A DNA stretch of 55,262 bases from the NCBI RefSeq assembly GCF_014696435.1, contig NZ_JACJQG010000069.1, forward strand, positions 1 to 55,262, given 5' to 3'. This DNA comes from Calothrix anomala FACHB-343 (GTDB lineage Bacteria; Cyanobacteriota; Cyanobacteriia; Cyanobacteriales; Nostocaceae). Position numbers and translations under genes: made by a program. Shown here one piece after another: positions 35,701 through 43,081 of this stretch (position 1 is the stretch's first letter; the number at the start of each line of letters is the position of its first letter). The notes beneath the pieces were generated by a model, which saw nothing but the letters and a program-made list of their open reading frames with translations, was not told the origin of the DNA and made no database searches.

Positions 35701-35957
35701 ATCCCAACTTCATAATTATCTGCGATCGCCTGTAATGGTATTTCCATTTCTGGTAGACGATAAAAAGTAGTACGCAAAATTTCGTACCCCTCAACAACAT
35801 TTTGCCAAGCAGATTTTAAAACATCAATATTGAGATTACCAGCAATCGAAACCGCACCTTGAACCCTAAATACTGATAGATCCTCACTCTTTGCTAACAA
35901 CCAAATCCGCTTTTGCTGCGGAGATAATCTAAATCCCTCAACTGGTTCCACTCGCAT
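32757..35957 (-). CDS. NRPS: C-like(no His)-A(Asp)-PCP
   Basis: A 1066-residue module from ATG 35957 (MRVEPVEGFRLSPQQK), preceded by AGGGGTG; a longer frame to 36029 is translated repeat DNA and is rejected. The N-terminal C-like domain (1-430) has SALIADD where HHxxxDG should be (142-148), so it cannot act as a normal condensation domain. A (about 450-945) gives D-L-T-K-I-G-H-V-G, an aspartate-type pocket identical to that of the terminal module. PCP LGGHSLL is at about 1000. Sequence and pocket similarity to the 22.4-26.8 kb module suggest duplication. It sits directly after a free TauD hydroxylase and a free docking-C protein, which should supply hydroxylation and peptide-bond formation in trans. 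It overlaps the next gene by 4 bp. Confidence 0.9.
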   Translation of the reverse strand: MRVEPVEGFRLSPQQKRIWLLAKSEDLSVFRVQGAVSIAGNLNIDVLKSAWQNVVEGYEILRTTFYRLPEMEIPLQAIADNYEVGITELYLGNLSEIEQENRLNKIFNELKSLPFDGENKPPLQVVVIRLSANKHILVLSLSALIADDCTLKYLLNQIIVAYRACLYGQNLDEEPLQYADIAEWQNQLLESDESDLGKEYWRKQDITAIDDFSFWFENKQIAQGGFKPQCISLNIDNYLVEKIELISLKYQVNIADVLLACWLILLGKVTRKSDLCVGIVGDGRKYAELDQALGLLSKYLPIACHVPGEIKFSEILQHIHNAVDNAREWQEYFTWEDSLKSADFCPVAFEFAELTENDSSADLSFSWVKYYSCIDKFKIKLTCCQQGNALISEFHFDERLYKFEDIKTLSEQFEILLQDAIAHPETPISRLNILSDRELQQLLVEFNHTRVNQSLDRCIHQLFEEQVKRTPDEIAVVFEQQQLTYTQLNTRANQLAHYLRTLGVGAETLVGLYVERSLDMIIGLLGILKAGGAYIPLDPNYPHQRLAQMLADAQVQVLITQQQLLKQLQEHPPKVLCLDADSAIIAQQSDENPQTDVKPENLVYVLFTSGSTGKPKGVAVEHRQLCNYLQGIGAKIDFSDCRSFAHVATFAADLGNTMIFPALCGGGCLHIISQERATNPEALGEYFHRHNIDCLKIVPAHLAALLTDQSRKILPRKRLILGGETCSWQLIAQIEQLAPDCQIFNHYGPTETTVGVLTYPIEQIRVDCATVPIGKAIANTQIYLLDSYLQPVPIGVPGEIYIGGDSLARGYLNFSELTREKFIPHPFNNSPSHRLYKTGDLARYLPDGNLEFLGRVDDQVKIRGFRIELEEILFTLQQHPAVQQAIVCSREDVPGDKRLVAYIVFEPKSSIPQSSDLRAFLREKLPEYMVPSAFVKLKSLPLTTNGKIDREKLPAPEQIASELTATFVAPRNQTENAIAQIWREILGVERVGIYDGFFELGGHSLLATQIISRIRQTLQVELSLRQFFDAPTVADLAVMVAQNLAQQTDAAMLAEILAELEEKADL

Positions 35958-35995
35958 ATTAACAACACCCCTTTTATCACAATCAATAATCAAAA

Positions 35996-36045
35996 ACTCT
36001 GCGCACCTCCGCGCTTCCCTCCGCGCCACTTTGCGTTTAAAACTC
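35996..36045. repeat. Dispersed CGCGGAGG/CGCAAAG repeat in operon gap
   Basis: CTCTGCGCACCTCCGCGC and TCCGCGCCACTTTGCGTTTA are a copy of the family also found at 17.17, 22.34 and 52.37 kb. It lies in the leader of the Asp-module gene and creates a false N-terminal extension of its reading frame. Confidence 0.7.
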
Positions 36046-36067
36046 TTCCTTTCCCACTCACCCCAAC

Positions 36068-37114
36068 CTAACCATTAGAAACCTTATACTCCTCCGCCAT
36101 CCCAACCACAACCTTACGTGAACCTTGAAACGGCATCCTCCCATGAGCAGATAACATATTATCTAATAACAACACATCTCCCTCTTGCCAAGGAAAAATA
36201 ATTGCTTCTTGCCAATAAATTTCTCTAATCTCGTCTAATATAGAATCTTCAATAACAGAACCATCACCATAATAAGCATTACGGGGTAAATCTTCTGCTG
36301 AAAAATCACTCAACAACTGAGCGCGAACAATAGAATCTAAACTAGAGATATGAAATAAATGAGCTTGATTAAACCAAACTATTTCTGATGTTTGGGGATG
36401 CTGGGCAACAGCTTGACAAACTTGACGAGTTCTTAAGCTAAAACCAGAAGTTTCAGTATCTCTCCACTCTAATTCAATTCCAGCTTGATGACAATATGTT
36501 TCTACATCCAGCTTATTGTTAGTATTAAAAACATCTTGCCATGATAAATCTAATCCTACACCATAATTTCGCACATACATTACCCCTTTTTTTAAAAAAT
36601 TTTCCTTAATTTTGGCATTGATCCGCGAAAAAACTTTGCGACTATCAACAATAGGCGTTTCTCCGCCTTGCTCCGCTTTCTTAATGCAAAAAAAGGCAAT
36701 TTTTAAAGGCCAAGTACGAGAGTAAGACATTTCATTATGTAGAGGAATGAAATGATTAGCCGGATATTCTGTAGAAGTATAGATATTACCGCTAACATGA
36801 TTACGTGGTGTAGAACGGTAAGAATATTCCAGCAACTTCCCAGAAAGAGCTTGAATAAATTGCTGAAACTCAGCCACATCTTTGACATTAAAACCTCGAA
36901 ATAAAATACCCCCATGCTCTAATATTTTGTTTTCAATCCAAGAGTGATTATTTTGAGTCCAAATAGCCAGATTTAAGTTATCAAAATTTGGTTGAACAAC
37001 TAGAGGAAGCGAGCTTTCTGGCTGTAAATATGATGTCTGAATTAATTCTGCTGAAGATATATTTACAGACTTACGAGAAATAGAACTTAATTGTTTGATA
37101 TTTGGTTTCGTCAT
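36068..37114 (-). CDS. TauD/SyrP-like Fe(II)/2-oxoglutarate hydroxylase
   Basis: A 348-residue non-heme iron oxygenase. Iron ligands are His126 and Glu128 in LHNEMSY and His324 in AHGRM, with Arg333 placed to bind 2-oxoglutarate. GGETPIVDSR and PRNAYYGDGSVIE are typical of the SyrP/clavaminate-synthase-like group. It is closely similar to the hydroxylase domain at the end of the 1906-residue NRPS, as if one were a detached copy of the other. SyrP-type enzymes beta-hydroxylate Asp tethered to a carrier protein (known); the next gene encodes an Asp-type module. I therefore infer that it makes beta-hydroxyaspartate there. It is a soluble protein without a signal peptide. Confidence 0.9.
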   Translation of the reverse strand: MTKPNIKQLSSISRKSVNISSAELIQTSYLQPESSLPLVVQPNFDNLNLAIWTQNNHSWIENKILEHGGILFRGFNVKDVAEFQQFIQALSGKLLEYSYRSTPRNHVSGNIYTSTEYPANHFIPLHNEMSYSRTWPLKIAFFCIKKAEQGGETPIVDSRKVFSRINAKIKENFLKKGVMYVRNYGVGLDLSWQDVFNTNNKLDVETYCHQAGIELEWRDTETSGFSLRTRQVCQAVAQHPQTSEIVWFNQAHLFHISSLDSIVRAQLLSDFSAEDLPRNAYYGDGSVIEDSILDEIREIYWQEAIIFPWQEGDVLLLDNMLSAHGRMPFQGSRKVVVGMAEEYKVSNG

Positions 37115-37168
37115 TTCATAATGTTCCCTAATATTAATGATTTATCGTACACTGAATAAAGATATCTT

Positions 37169-37208
37169 AAATTTTGAATTTTGAATTTTGAATTTTGAAT
37201 TTTGAATT
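37169..37208. repeat. (TTTTGAA)n tandem repeat in operon gap
   Basis: About five tandem heptamers lie directly after the stop codon of the docking-C gene, between it and the free hydroxylase gene. The same repeat lies at the 3' end of the 1906-residue NRPS gene. Confidence 0.85.
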
Positions 37209-37209
37209 A

Positions 37210-38850
37210 TTAAATATTCCGAACTGCTCTGCGTTTAGCTATTGTTAATTTTTGCCGCTCAGTTGCTTGCAAATTATTTTTTTTCATTTGCTGCTGTTCC
37301 CGATCGATTTTATTTAAAAGTTCGACAATTTCCTGTAATTTTATCTCTGGTTTAGCAACAACATGCTGTATAATGACTTCAAACTGCTCAATCAATCGAG
37401 AAATACTCACCTTATCAAATAGGTGCGTTTTATACTCAAAAGAACCCTGAATACCTGCTGAAGTTTCCCACATAGATAAAAGCAAATCATGTCGTACTGT
37501 TCGAGTTTCAATATCGAATGGAGTTAAGATTAAATCTGGTAGTTGCAACTGTGGCATAGGATTATTGTCCAGAACAAACCATGCTTGGTACAGTGGATGA
37601 TTATTTAAACTTCTTTGTGGTTGTAGTTCTTCTACTAGCTTTTCAAAAGGTAAGTCTTGGTGAGCATATGCTTCTAATGTTACTTGACGCGATCGCGCTA
37701 ATAATTCTCGGAAACTAGGATTTCCCGATAAGTCAATCCGTAGCACTAAAGTATTCACAAAAAATCCAATCAGTTTCTCAATTTCCACTCGATTGCGGTT
37801 AGCAATGGGTGAACCCACTCTAATATCTAAAGTACCTGTAAAGCAGTAAAGCAAAACTTCAAAAGCCGCCAACAATGTCATGAATAAAGTCACACCCTCC
37901 TGACGACTAAGCACATATATAGCTTTGCTTAATTCTTGACTCAATGTAAATGATTCCTCAGCACCTTGAGTAGTTTCATTTGTCAAATTTACAGACTGTC
38001 TGGGGAATTTTAACTGCGGATGAATATTACCTAGTTTTTGTTTCCAATAATTTAGCTGGGTTTGTAATCTCTCTCCTTGCAACCATTGACGTTGCCAAAC
38101 AGCAAAATCTGCATACTGTATAGGTAATTCTGCAAATGGTGACGGTTTACCCTGACAAAAAGCTGAATACAGTGCTACGAATTCCTCAACTAATATCCCC
38201 ATAGACCAAGCATCTGAAACAATATGGTGAATTGTTAGCAGTATGATGTATTCTTCTGGGTGCAACTGTACCAAATTCACCCTCAATAAAGGAGATTTAG
38301 TTAAATCAAAACGTTGTTGCGCCGCTTGTATAGTCAAGTGACGTATTTGTTTTTCTTGTTCCCATAAAGAGCATTCATCCAAACTAATAATTGAAATAGC
38401 AAAATCTAAGCTAGGAGCAATAATTTGTATTGGTTGACCATCTACCGTTTGAAAGCTTGTTCGTAAAGCTTCATGGCGATTGATAATTTCCTGGAAACTT
38501 TGTTGTAATGCGGCTAAATTTAATTTTCCTTGCAGTCTAACAGCCGCAGATATATTATACGATGAACTATCTGGTTCTAACTGAGCTAAAAACCACAGTC
38601 TTTGCTGCGCAAATGATAGCGGTAAATTTTCTGCGCGTGGTATTGAAGAAATAAGCTGTTGATCGAAATCTAAAACTGAATTGTTATTAGATATCAAATT
38701 CAGGATATCTTGTTTGCGTCTAGCTAATTCTTCTCTAATCGCTGGTGTAAGTACATTTTTGGGAGCGCTACAACGTAAGCGATTATCTTCAACCCAAAGC
38801 TTAATATCTAAACTGCAAAGTTCAGCTAAAAATTCTGTAATAGTTTTCAT
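37210..38850 (-). CDS. Free-standing docking-condensation protein
   Basis: 546 residues: an N-terminal TubC-type docking domain (about 1-55, ITEFLAELCSLDIKLWVEDNRLRCSAPK...LTPAIREELARRKQDIL), then a complete LCL-like condensation domain (about 70-500) with LSFAQQRLWFLAQLEPDSSSYN and active site HHIVSDA, and a basic tail. There is no A or PCP domain. With the next gene (TauD) it is the two-gene equivalent of the C2-TauD end of the 1906-residue NRPS. It should join the upstream Dab-type residue to the Asp carried by the following module. Its ATG overlaps the stop of the upstream NRPS gene (ATGA), so the two are translationally coupled. Confidence 0.9.
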   Translation of the reverse strand: MKTITEFLAELCSLDIKLWVEDNRLRCSAPKNVLTPAIREELARRKQDILNLISNNNSVLDFDQQLISSIPRAENLPLSFAQQRLWFLAQLEPDSSSYNISAAVRLQGKLNLAALQQSFQEIINRHEALRTSFQTVDGQPIQIIAPSLDFAISIISLDECSLWEQEKQIRHLTIQAAQQRFDLTKSPLLRVNLVQLHPEEYIILLTIHHIVSDAWSMGILVEEFVALYSAFCQGKPSPFAELPIQYADFAVWQRQWLQGERLQTQLNYWKQKLGNIHPQLKFPRQSVNLTNETTQGAEESFTLSQELSKAIYVLSRQEGVTLFMTLLAAFEVLLYCFTGTLDIRVGSPIANRNRVEIEKLIGFFVNTLVLRIDLSGNPSFRELLARSRQVTLEAYAHQDLPFEKLVEELQPQRSLNNHPLYQAWFVLDNNPMPQLQLPDLILTPFDIETRTVRHDLLLSMWETSAGIQGSFEYKTHLFDKVSISRLIEQFEVIIQHVVAKPEIKLQEIVELLNKIDREQQQMKKNNLQATERQKLTIAKRRAVRNI

Positions 38851-41732
38851 AATTCTATCTCTTCTCGGTCATTATCTAACTTATTTGGAGACACAAATTG
38901 TAATTGCTTAATTGTCAACATATTTTCAATAGTTGGAACAATTTGAGCAACTGTTGGTGCTTCAAATAAACTACGTAAAGGTAACTCAATCTTAAAAGCT
39001 TCCCGTAACCTAGAAATAGCCTGGGTTGCTAGTAAAGAATGTCCACCCAAATCAAAAAAATCATCGTGAATACCGATATGTTCTTGCTTTAATACCTGAC
39101 CCCAAATATCAGCAACTATCTCTTCTGTAGGAGTACGAGGTGCAACAAAGCCAAATTCTGATTCATTTTGAAAACTTGGTATAGGTAATGCTTGGCGATC
39201 TACTTTTCCACTAGGCGCTAAAGGTAATGCTTCTAGCAAGACAATGAAAGAAGGTATCATGTGTCCTGGTAGTTTTTCTTGCAGAAAATTGCGTAACTCT
39301 GAAATAAGTTTGCTACTGTTTATATCATCTCGATCCAACTCAGATTGAGGTACAACATAAGCCACCAAACGCTTGTCGTCAGGGTTTTCTTCTCTAACTA
39401 CAACTACAACATTTTTAACTGCTTGGTGTTGACCCAACAATGACTCAATCTCTCCTAATTCTACGCGGAAACCACGTATTTTGACCTGATGGTCAATACG
39501 TCCGAGAAATTCTATATTTCCATCAGGAAGCCATCTTCCTAAATCTCCAGTTTTATAAATTAAATCTGGGCGATTTCCTGGTAACTTCTGAGCAAAATCT
39601 GTAAACGGATTGGGAACAAAACTTAACTGAGTTTTTTCTTCATTTTTCCAGTAACCAGCACCTACACCAATTCCCGATACACAAATTTCTCCAGGAGCGC
39701 CAATAGGTAATAATTTCATTTGCTCATCGAGAATATAGAGATTGAGGTTAGCTAGTGGTTTTCCAATGGGAATTGTTCGTTGATTTTCTGGTAAAGGTTT
39801 ATCAACAATAAATTGAGTGATATCATCAGCAGCTTCGCTAGGGCCATAAGCATTCACAATCTTGATATTAGGGTATATTTCCAGCCACTGATTTACCCAT
39901 TTAATCGCTACAGATTCACCCGATAGCATCATCCATTGCAAATTGGGTAGTTCCCTTTCTGCGTTTGGTAATTGCGAAATATATTCCAGCAATCCGCCAA
40001 ATAAAGCTGGTACTAATTCCACTACGGTAATTTTTTCTGCTTTCAGTATTTTAAATAATTGTTCAGGAATAGCAACGGTTTCAATATCTACAATGACAGT
40101 CTTTCCACCGATTAAAAGTGGTGCTAAAAATTGCCATACAGAAATATCCGTTGATGAAGGTGCGCTTTGTAAAAAGCAAAATTCTGCGGTTAATTTTAGC
40201 TCATCAAACTGGGCATAAATATGATTAATAGCACCATCATGTCTCACCATTGTTCCTTTTGGTAATCCTGTAGAACCGGAAGTATAAATCGTGTAAGCTA
40301 TGTCACTTCCTTTGTTGACTGGCTCTATATTTTCTGGGGAAATATTACTAAAATCAAGTTGTTGGTAGATGATTAATTCCTGGTTATGAGTCCAATTTAT
40401 ATTGTCGGTAATGACTTCATTGAAAGCGGCGGGAAACTCCATCCCCTTGTGGGTGGAGAGGGACAGCCGCCCCGCCGCTTTGGGCATTGCGCATGGGGCA
40501 TTGGTGATTTCTTCCCCATGCCCAAAAACTCCCTCCCCTTGTGGGTGGAGTTTTTTATCTAAACAAATAATAGACTTTAATTGAGAACATTTATCTATTA
40601 AGTCATTCAAAATATTTAATAAATTAGCATCAGTCAAGAGAAACTTAACTTCGCTATTGGTTAACATATATTCAATTCGATTTGCAGGATAACTACTATC
40701 AATAGGTACGTACACTCCACCTGCTTTGTATATAGCCAGAATAGCAATCAAAAAATTTATGTCTCGGTCTTTAAATATACCTACTAAGTCGCCTTTACTA
40801 ATTCCTAGTTGACGTAATGTAATAGCCAACTGATTAGCAGCTTCATTTAGTTCTTGATAAGTTAATTTTTTTTGTTGATGAACTACAGCTATATTATGCG
40901 GGGTTTTATATACCTGCTGTTCAAATAACTGATCGATTGTTTGCTCAACTGGATATGATTGATGATTATTATTGAAATGTTTCAATAGCTGATATCTATC
41001 ACATTCTGAGAATAAAGTAATATCTGAGATATTTTCATTGATATTATTGAGCGCGTTTGTCAAAAAAATACTGTAGTATCTGCTAAATAGGTTGATATTC
41101 TCATCTCGAAAAAGATGGTCGCTATACTCTATATTGAGAGTAATGGATTCTTCATTAATCAAAAAAGAAAACACCAGATCGCAATCGCCATCAGTGATAA
41201 TATTCTTATCGTGAATATTTTCTAATAAAACTACTACATTAAACAATGGACAACGATTAGACACTGATGAGATGTTTAATAACGAAATTAACTCTTCTAA
41301 ATCGCAGTTTTGATTGTTGTAAGCACCGATAATTTCATCTTTAACTTGTAAAAGATAATCTTTGAAGGATATGTGAGATTTTACCTGAGTCCGCAAAGGA
41401 ATAAATTTGGCTTTCACATCATTTGTAGCAATTTCTGCATATCTAGGTATTCCCGCGATCGCATCATTTTTGCGACTATATTTATATAACAAGATATTCA
41501 ATGCAGATAACAGTATCCAGTAAGTTGAAAATTCAGAACCTCGACTGAGTTTGATGATTTTTTGAGATACATCATGGGATAGTTCCAAGCCCAGAGACTT
41601 GTTTCTCATACAAGGAAATACAGGTCTGACATAATCCAGCATGAGATTAGTTTCTGGAAGTTCTCCTGATAACTTATTTAGCCAATAAATTTTTTGCGCT
41701 AATAAGTCGTTTTTATGTTCTTGTCCATCCAT
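38847..41732 (-). CDS. NRPS: half-C-A(Dab?)-PCP
   Basis: 961 residues. The protein starts with only the C-terminal lobe of a condensation domain (about 15-235, YWLNKLSGELPETNL to DITLFSECDRYQLL); the lobe with HHxxxDG is absent. A domain (about 255-825) pocket residues are D-I-W-E-M-S-A-D-D (TDISVWQ, VVELVP, MMLSGES, NAYGPSEAADD), acidic and close to the DIWELTADD pattern I recall for 2,4-diaminobutyrate. PCP LGGHSLL is at about 880. The A domain has about 48 extra residues (about 388-441) encoded by a hairpin-rich repeat. The EctB-type gene just upstream supports Dab as substrate. Condensation must come from elsewhere, possibly the free C protein two genes upstream. Confidence 0.9.
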   Translation of the reverse strand: MDGQEHKNDLLAQKIYWLNKLSGELPETNLMLDYVRPVFPCMRNKSLGLELSHDVSQKIIKLSRGSEFSTYWILLSALNILLYKYSRKNDAIAGIPRYAEIATNDVKAKFIPLRTQVKSHISFKDYLLQVKDEIIGAYNNQNCDLEELISLLNISSVSNRCPLFNVVVLLENIHDKNIITDGDCDLVFSFLINEESITLNIEYSDHLFRDENINLFSRYYSIFLTNALNNINENISDITLFSECDRYQLLKHFNNNHQSYPVEQTIDQLFEQQVYKTPHNIAVVHQQKKLTYQELNEAANQLAITLRQLGISKGDLVGIFKDRDINFLIAILAIYKAGGVYVPIDSSYPANRIEYMLTNSEVKFLLTDANLLNILNDLIDKCSQLKSIICLDKKLHPQGEGVFGHGEEITNAPCAMPKAAGRLSLSTHKGMEFPAAFNEVITDNINWTHNQELIIYQQLDFSNISPENIEPVNKGSDIAYTIYTSGSTGLPKGTMVRHDGAINHIYAQFDELKLTAEFCFLQSAPSSTDISVWQFLAPLLIGGKTVIVDIETVAIPEQLFKILKAEKITVVELVPALFGGLLEYISQLPNAERELPNLQWMMLSGESVAIKWVNQWLEIYPNIKIVNAYGPSEAADDITQFIVDKPLPENQRTIPIGKPLANLNLYILDEQMKLLPIGAPGEICVSGIGVGAGYWKNEEKTQLSFVPNPFTDFAQKLPGNRPDLIYKTGDLGRWLPDGNIEFLGRIDHQVKIRGFRVELGEIESLLGQHQAVKNVVVVVREENPDDKRLVAYVVPQSELDRDDINSSKLISELRNFLQEKLPGHMIPSFIVLLEALPLAPSGKVDRQALPIPSFQNESEFGFVAPRTPTEEIVADIWGQVLKQEHIGIHDDFFDLGGHSLLATQAISRLREAFKIELPLRSLFEAPTVAQIVPTIENMLTIKQLQFVSPNKLDNDREEIEL
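40423..40551. repeat. Hairpin-rich repeat inserted in-frame in an NRPS A domain
   Basis: The ends AAAGCGGCGGG (40423-40433) and CCCGCCGCTTT (40471-40481) form perfect inverted arms. ACTCC(A/C)TCCCCTTGTGGG occurs twice (about 40436-40458 and 40528-40550), each a hairpin, and GCATGGGG/CCCCATGC forms a third. The composition is GC-rich in an AT-rich gene, and TGCCCAA-type words match intergenic repeats. It adds about 48 codons relative to the sister A domain without a stop. Confidence 0.85.
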
Positions 41733-41788
41733 ATTTATATCCTCCTAAAAAATACTGGTTGATTAATAAAGTCAATAAGCTTAATTAC

Positions 41789-43045
41789 TTAATTTTGTAG
41801 ACAGTCCTTAAAAGCTTGCTTGAGGATTAAACAACCTTTTTGTAAAGTAAACATATCAATTACCAAAGGAGGTAAAATTTTAATTACCGTATCATTTCTA
41901 CCTGCCGTTTCAACTATTAATCCTAGTTCAAAACAACGTGATGTTATGCTTTTAGCAAAATTTTTACCGCCGAAATTTTGAACATCAATACCCCAAATCA
42001 TGCCAATTCCCCGGATGATTATGTTTTCGCTAATTGCTGCTATTTCTTGATTCAAAAATTCTTTTAAAAAAAGCTCTTTTTCTTTAACATCTAATTCCAA
42101 AGAACTACTTTCTCTATACTCTAAAGCCGCCGTAGCTCCAATAAATGCTAATTGATTACCACGAAAAGTACCGTTATGTTCGCCTGGTTCCCATATATCT
42201 AATTCTGGTTTAATTAATAGTAGTGACATTGGTAATCCATAGCCACTAATAGATTTAGATAGTATGACCATATCGGGAACTATACCTGCTCTTTCAAAAG
42301 AAAAGAAAGCGCCTGTTCTACCACAACCAACTTGAATATCATCACAGATTAATAAAATATCATGCTCGTCACACAACTTTCGCAATCTTTGCATCCATTC
42401 AATGGGAGCAACAATCACTCCCCCTTCAGCTTGCACTGTTTCAAAGATAATTGCGGCTGGTTTTTCTATACCCGAATTGACATCATTTAAAACTGAGTCT
42501 ATATATTTTATAGTGTCAAAACTCTCCATAAATCCGTAGGGGTAAGGCATAAAGGTGACATTATTTAAGGTGCCAATTGTACCTGCCTTAATTCCCTTAT
42601 TAGCAGTAATTGCTAAACTACCTAAAGTCATGCCATGATAAGCTCCCATAAAAGAGAATATACCTGGATTCTTTTTGACTTTTCTCGCTAATTTTAAAGC
42701 TGCTTCTACCGCATTAGTTCCAGTCGGGCCGCAGAACTGAATGCGATAATCTAGCTGTTTTGCAGTTAATACTGTCTCATTAAATTTTGCTAAAAATTTC
42801 TCTTTTGCAGAAGTATACATATCTAAACCATGTGATATTCCATCTGCGTTTAAATAAGATATAATTTGATTTTTGATATAGTCATGATTGTGTCCGTAGT
42901 TTAAAGCACCCGCACCTGCAAAAAAATCTATATATTCTTGACCTGATTCATCATAAACAATGGAACCCTTAGCCCGATGAAATATTGTCGGGAAATTGCG
43001 ACAATAACTTCTGACGTTTGATTCACATTTTTCAAAAATATTCAT
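41789..43045 (-). CDS. Diaminobutyrate:2-oxoglutarate aminotransferase, EctB type
   Basis: A 418-residue PLP class III aminotransferase closely resembling EctB/PvdH: VRSYCRNFPTIFHRAKGS, EYIDFFAGAGALNYGHN, CGPTGTNAVEAALKLARKVK, GAYHGMTLGSLAITANKG, LICDDIQVGCGRTG, PLP lysine in LSKSISGYGLP, and GTFRGNQLAF. Known members convert aspartate 4-semialdehyde plus glutamate to L-2,4-diaminobutyrate. No ectA or ectC is nearby, so ectoine synthesis is unlikely. Its place inside the NRPS operon, beside two A domains with acidic pockets, argues that it supplies Dab for the peptide, as PvdH does for pyoverdine. It is 56 bp upstream of the Dab-type module gene. Confidence 0.9.
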   Translation of the reverse strand: MNIFEKCESNVRSYCRNFPTIFHRAKGSIVYDESGQEYIDFFAGAGALNYGHNHDYIKNQIISYLNADGISHGLDMYTSAKEKFLAKFNETVLTAKQLDYRIQFCGPTGTNAVEAALKLARKVKKNPGIFSFMGAYHGMTLGSLAITANKGIKAGTIGTLNNVTFMPYPYGFMESFDTIKYIDSVLNDVNSGIEKPAAIIFETVQAEGGVIVAPIEWMQRLRKLCDEHDILLICDDIQVGCGRTGAFFSFERAGIVPDMVILSKSISGYGLPMSLLLIKPELDIWEPGEHNGTFRGNQLAFIGATAALEYRESSSLELDVKEKELFLKEFLNQEIAAISENIIIRGIGMIWGIDVQNFGGKNFAKSITSRCFELGLIVETAGRNDTVIKILPPLVIDMFTLQKGCLILKQAFKDCLQN

Positions 43046-43081
43046 GGTTTTGGCTACTGTGATGACAATAATTGAATTGAC

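Noticed and set aside
32757-35957. Asp-type A domains read as lacking the essential Asp235
   Set aside because: Aligning on the first FA of FAADLGNT gives AAG at pocket positions 1-3. Aligning on ADLGNT-xIF, as in Asn/Asp domains (FDLTVTSIF), restores D-L-T, and the rest (K, G, H, G) agrees with Asp.
41789-43045. Ectoine biosynthesis locus
   Set aside because: Only the EctB-type gene is present; ectA and ectC are missing and the gene is embedded in an NRPS operon, so Dab supply is the better reading.
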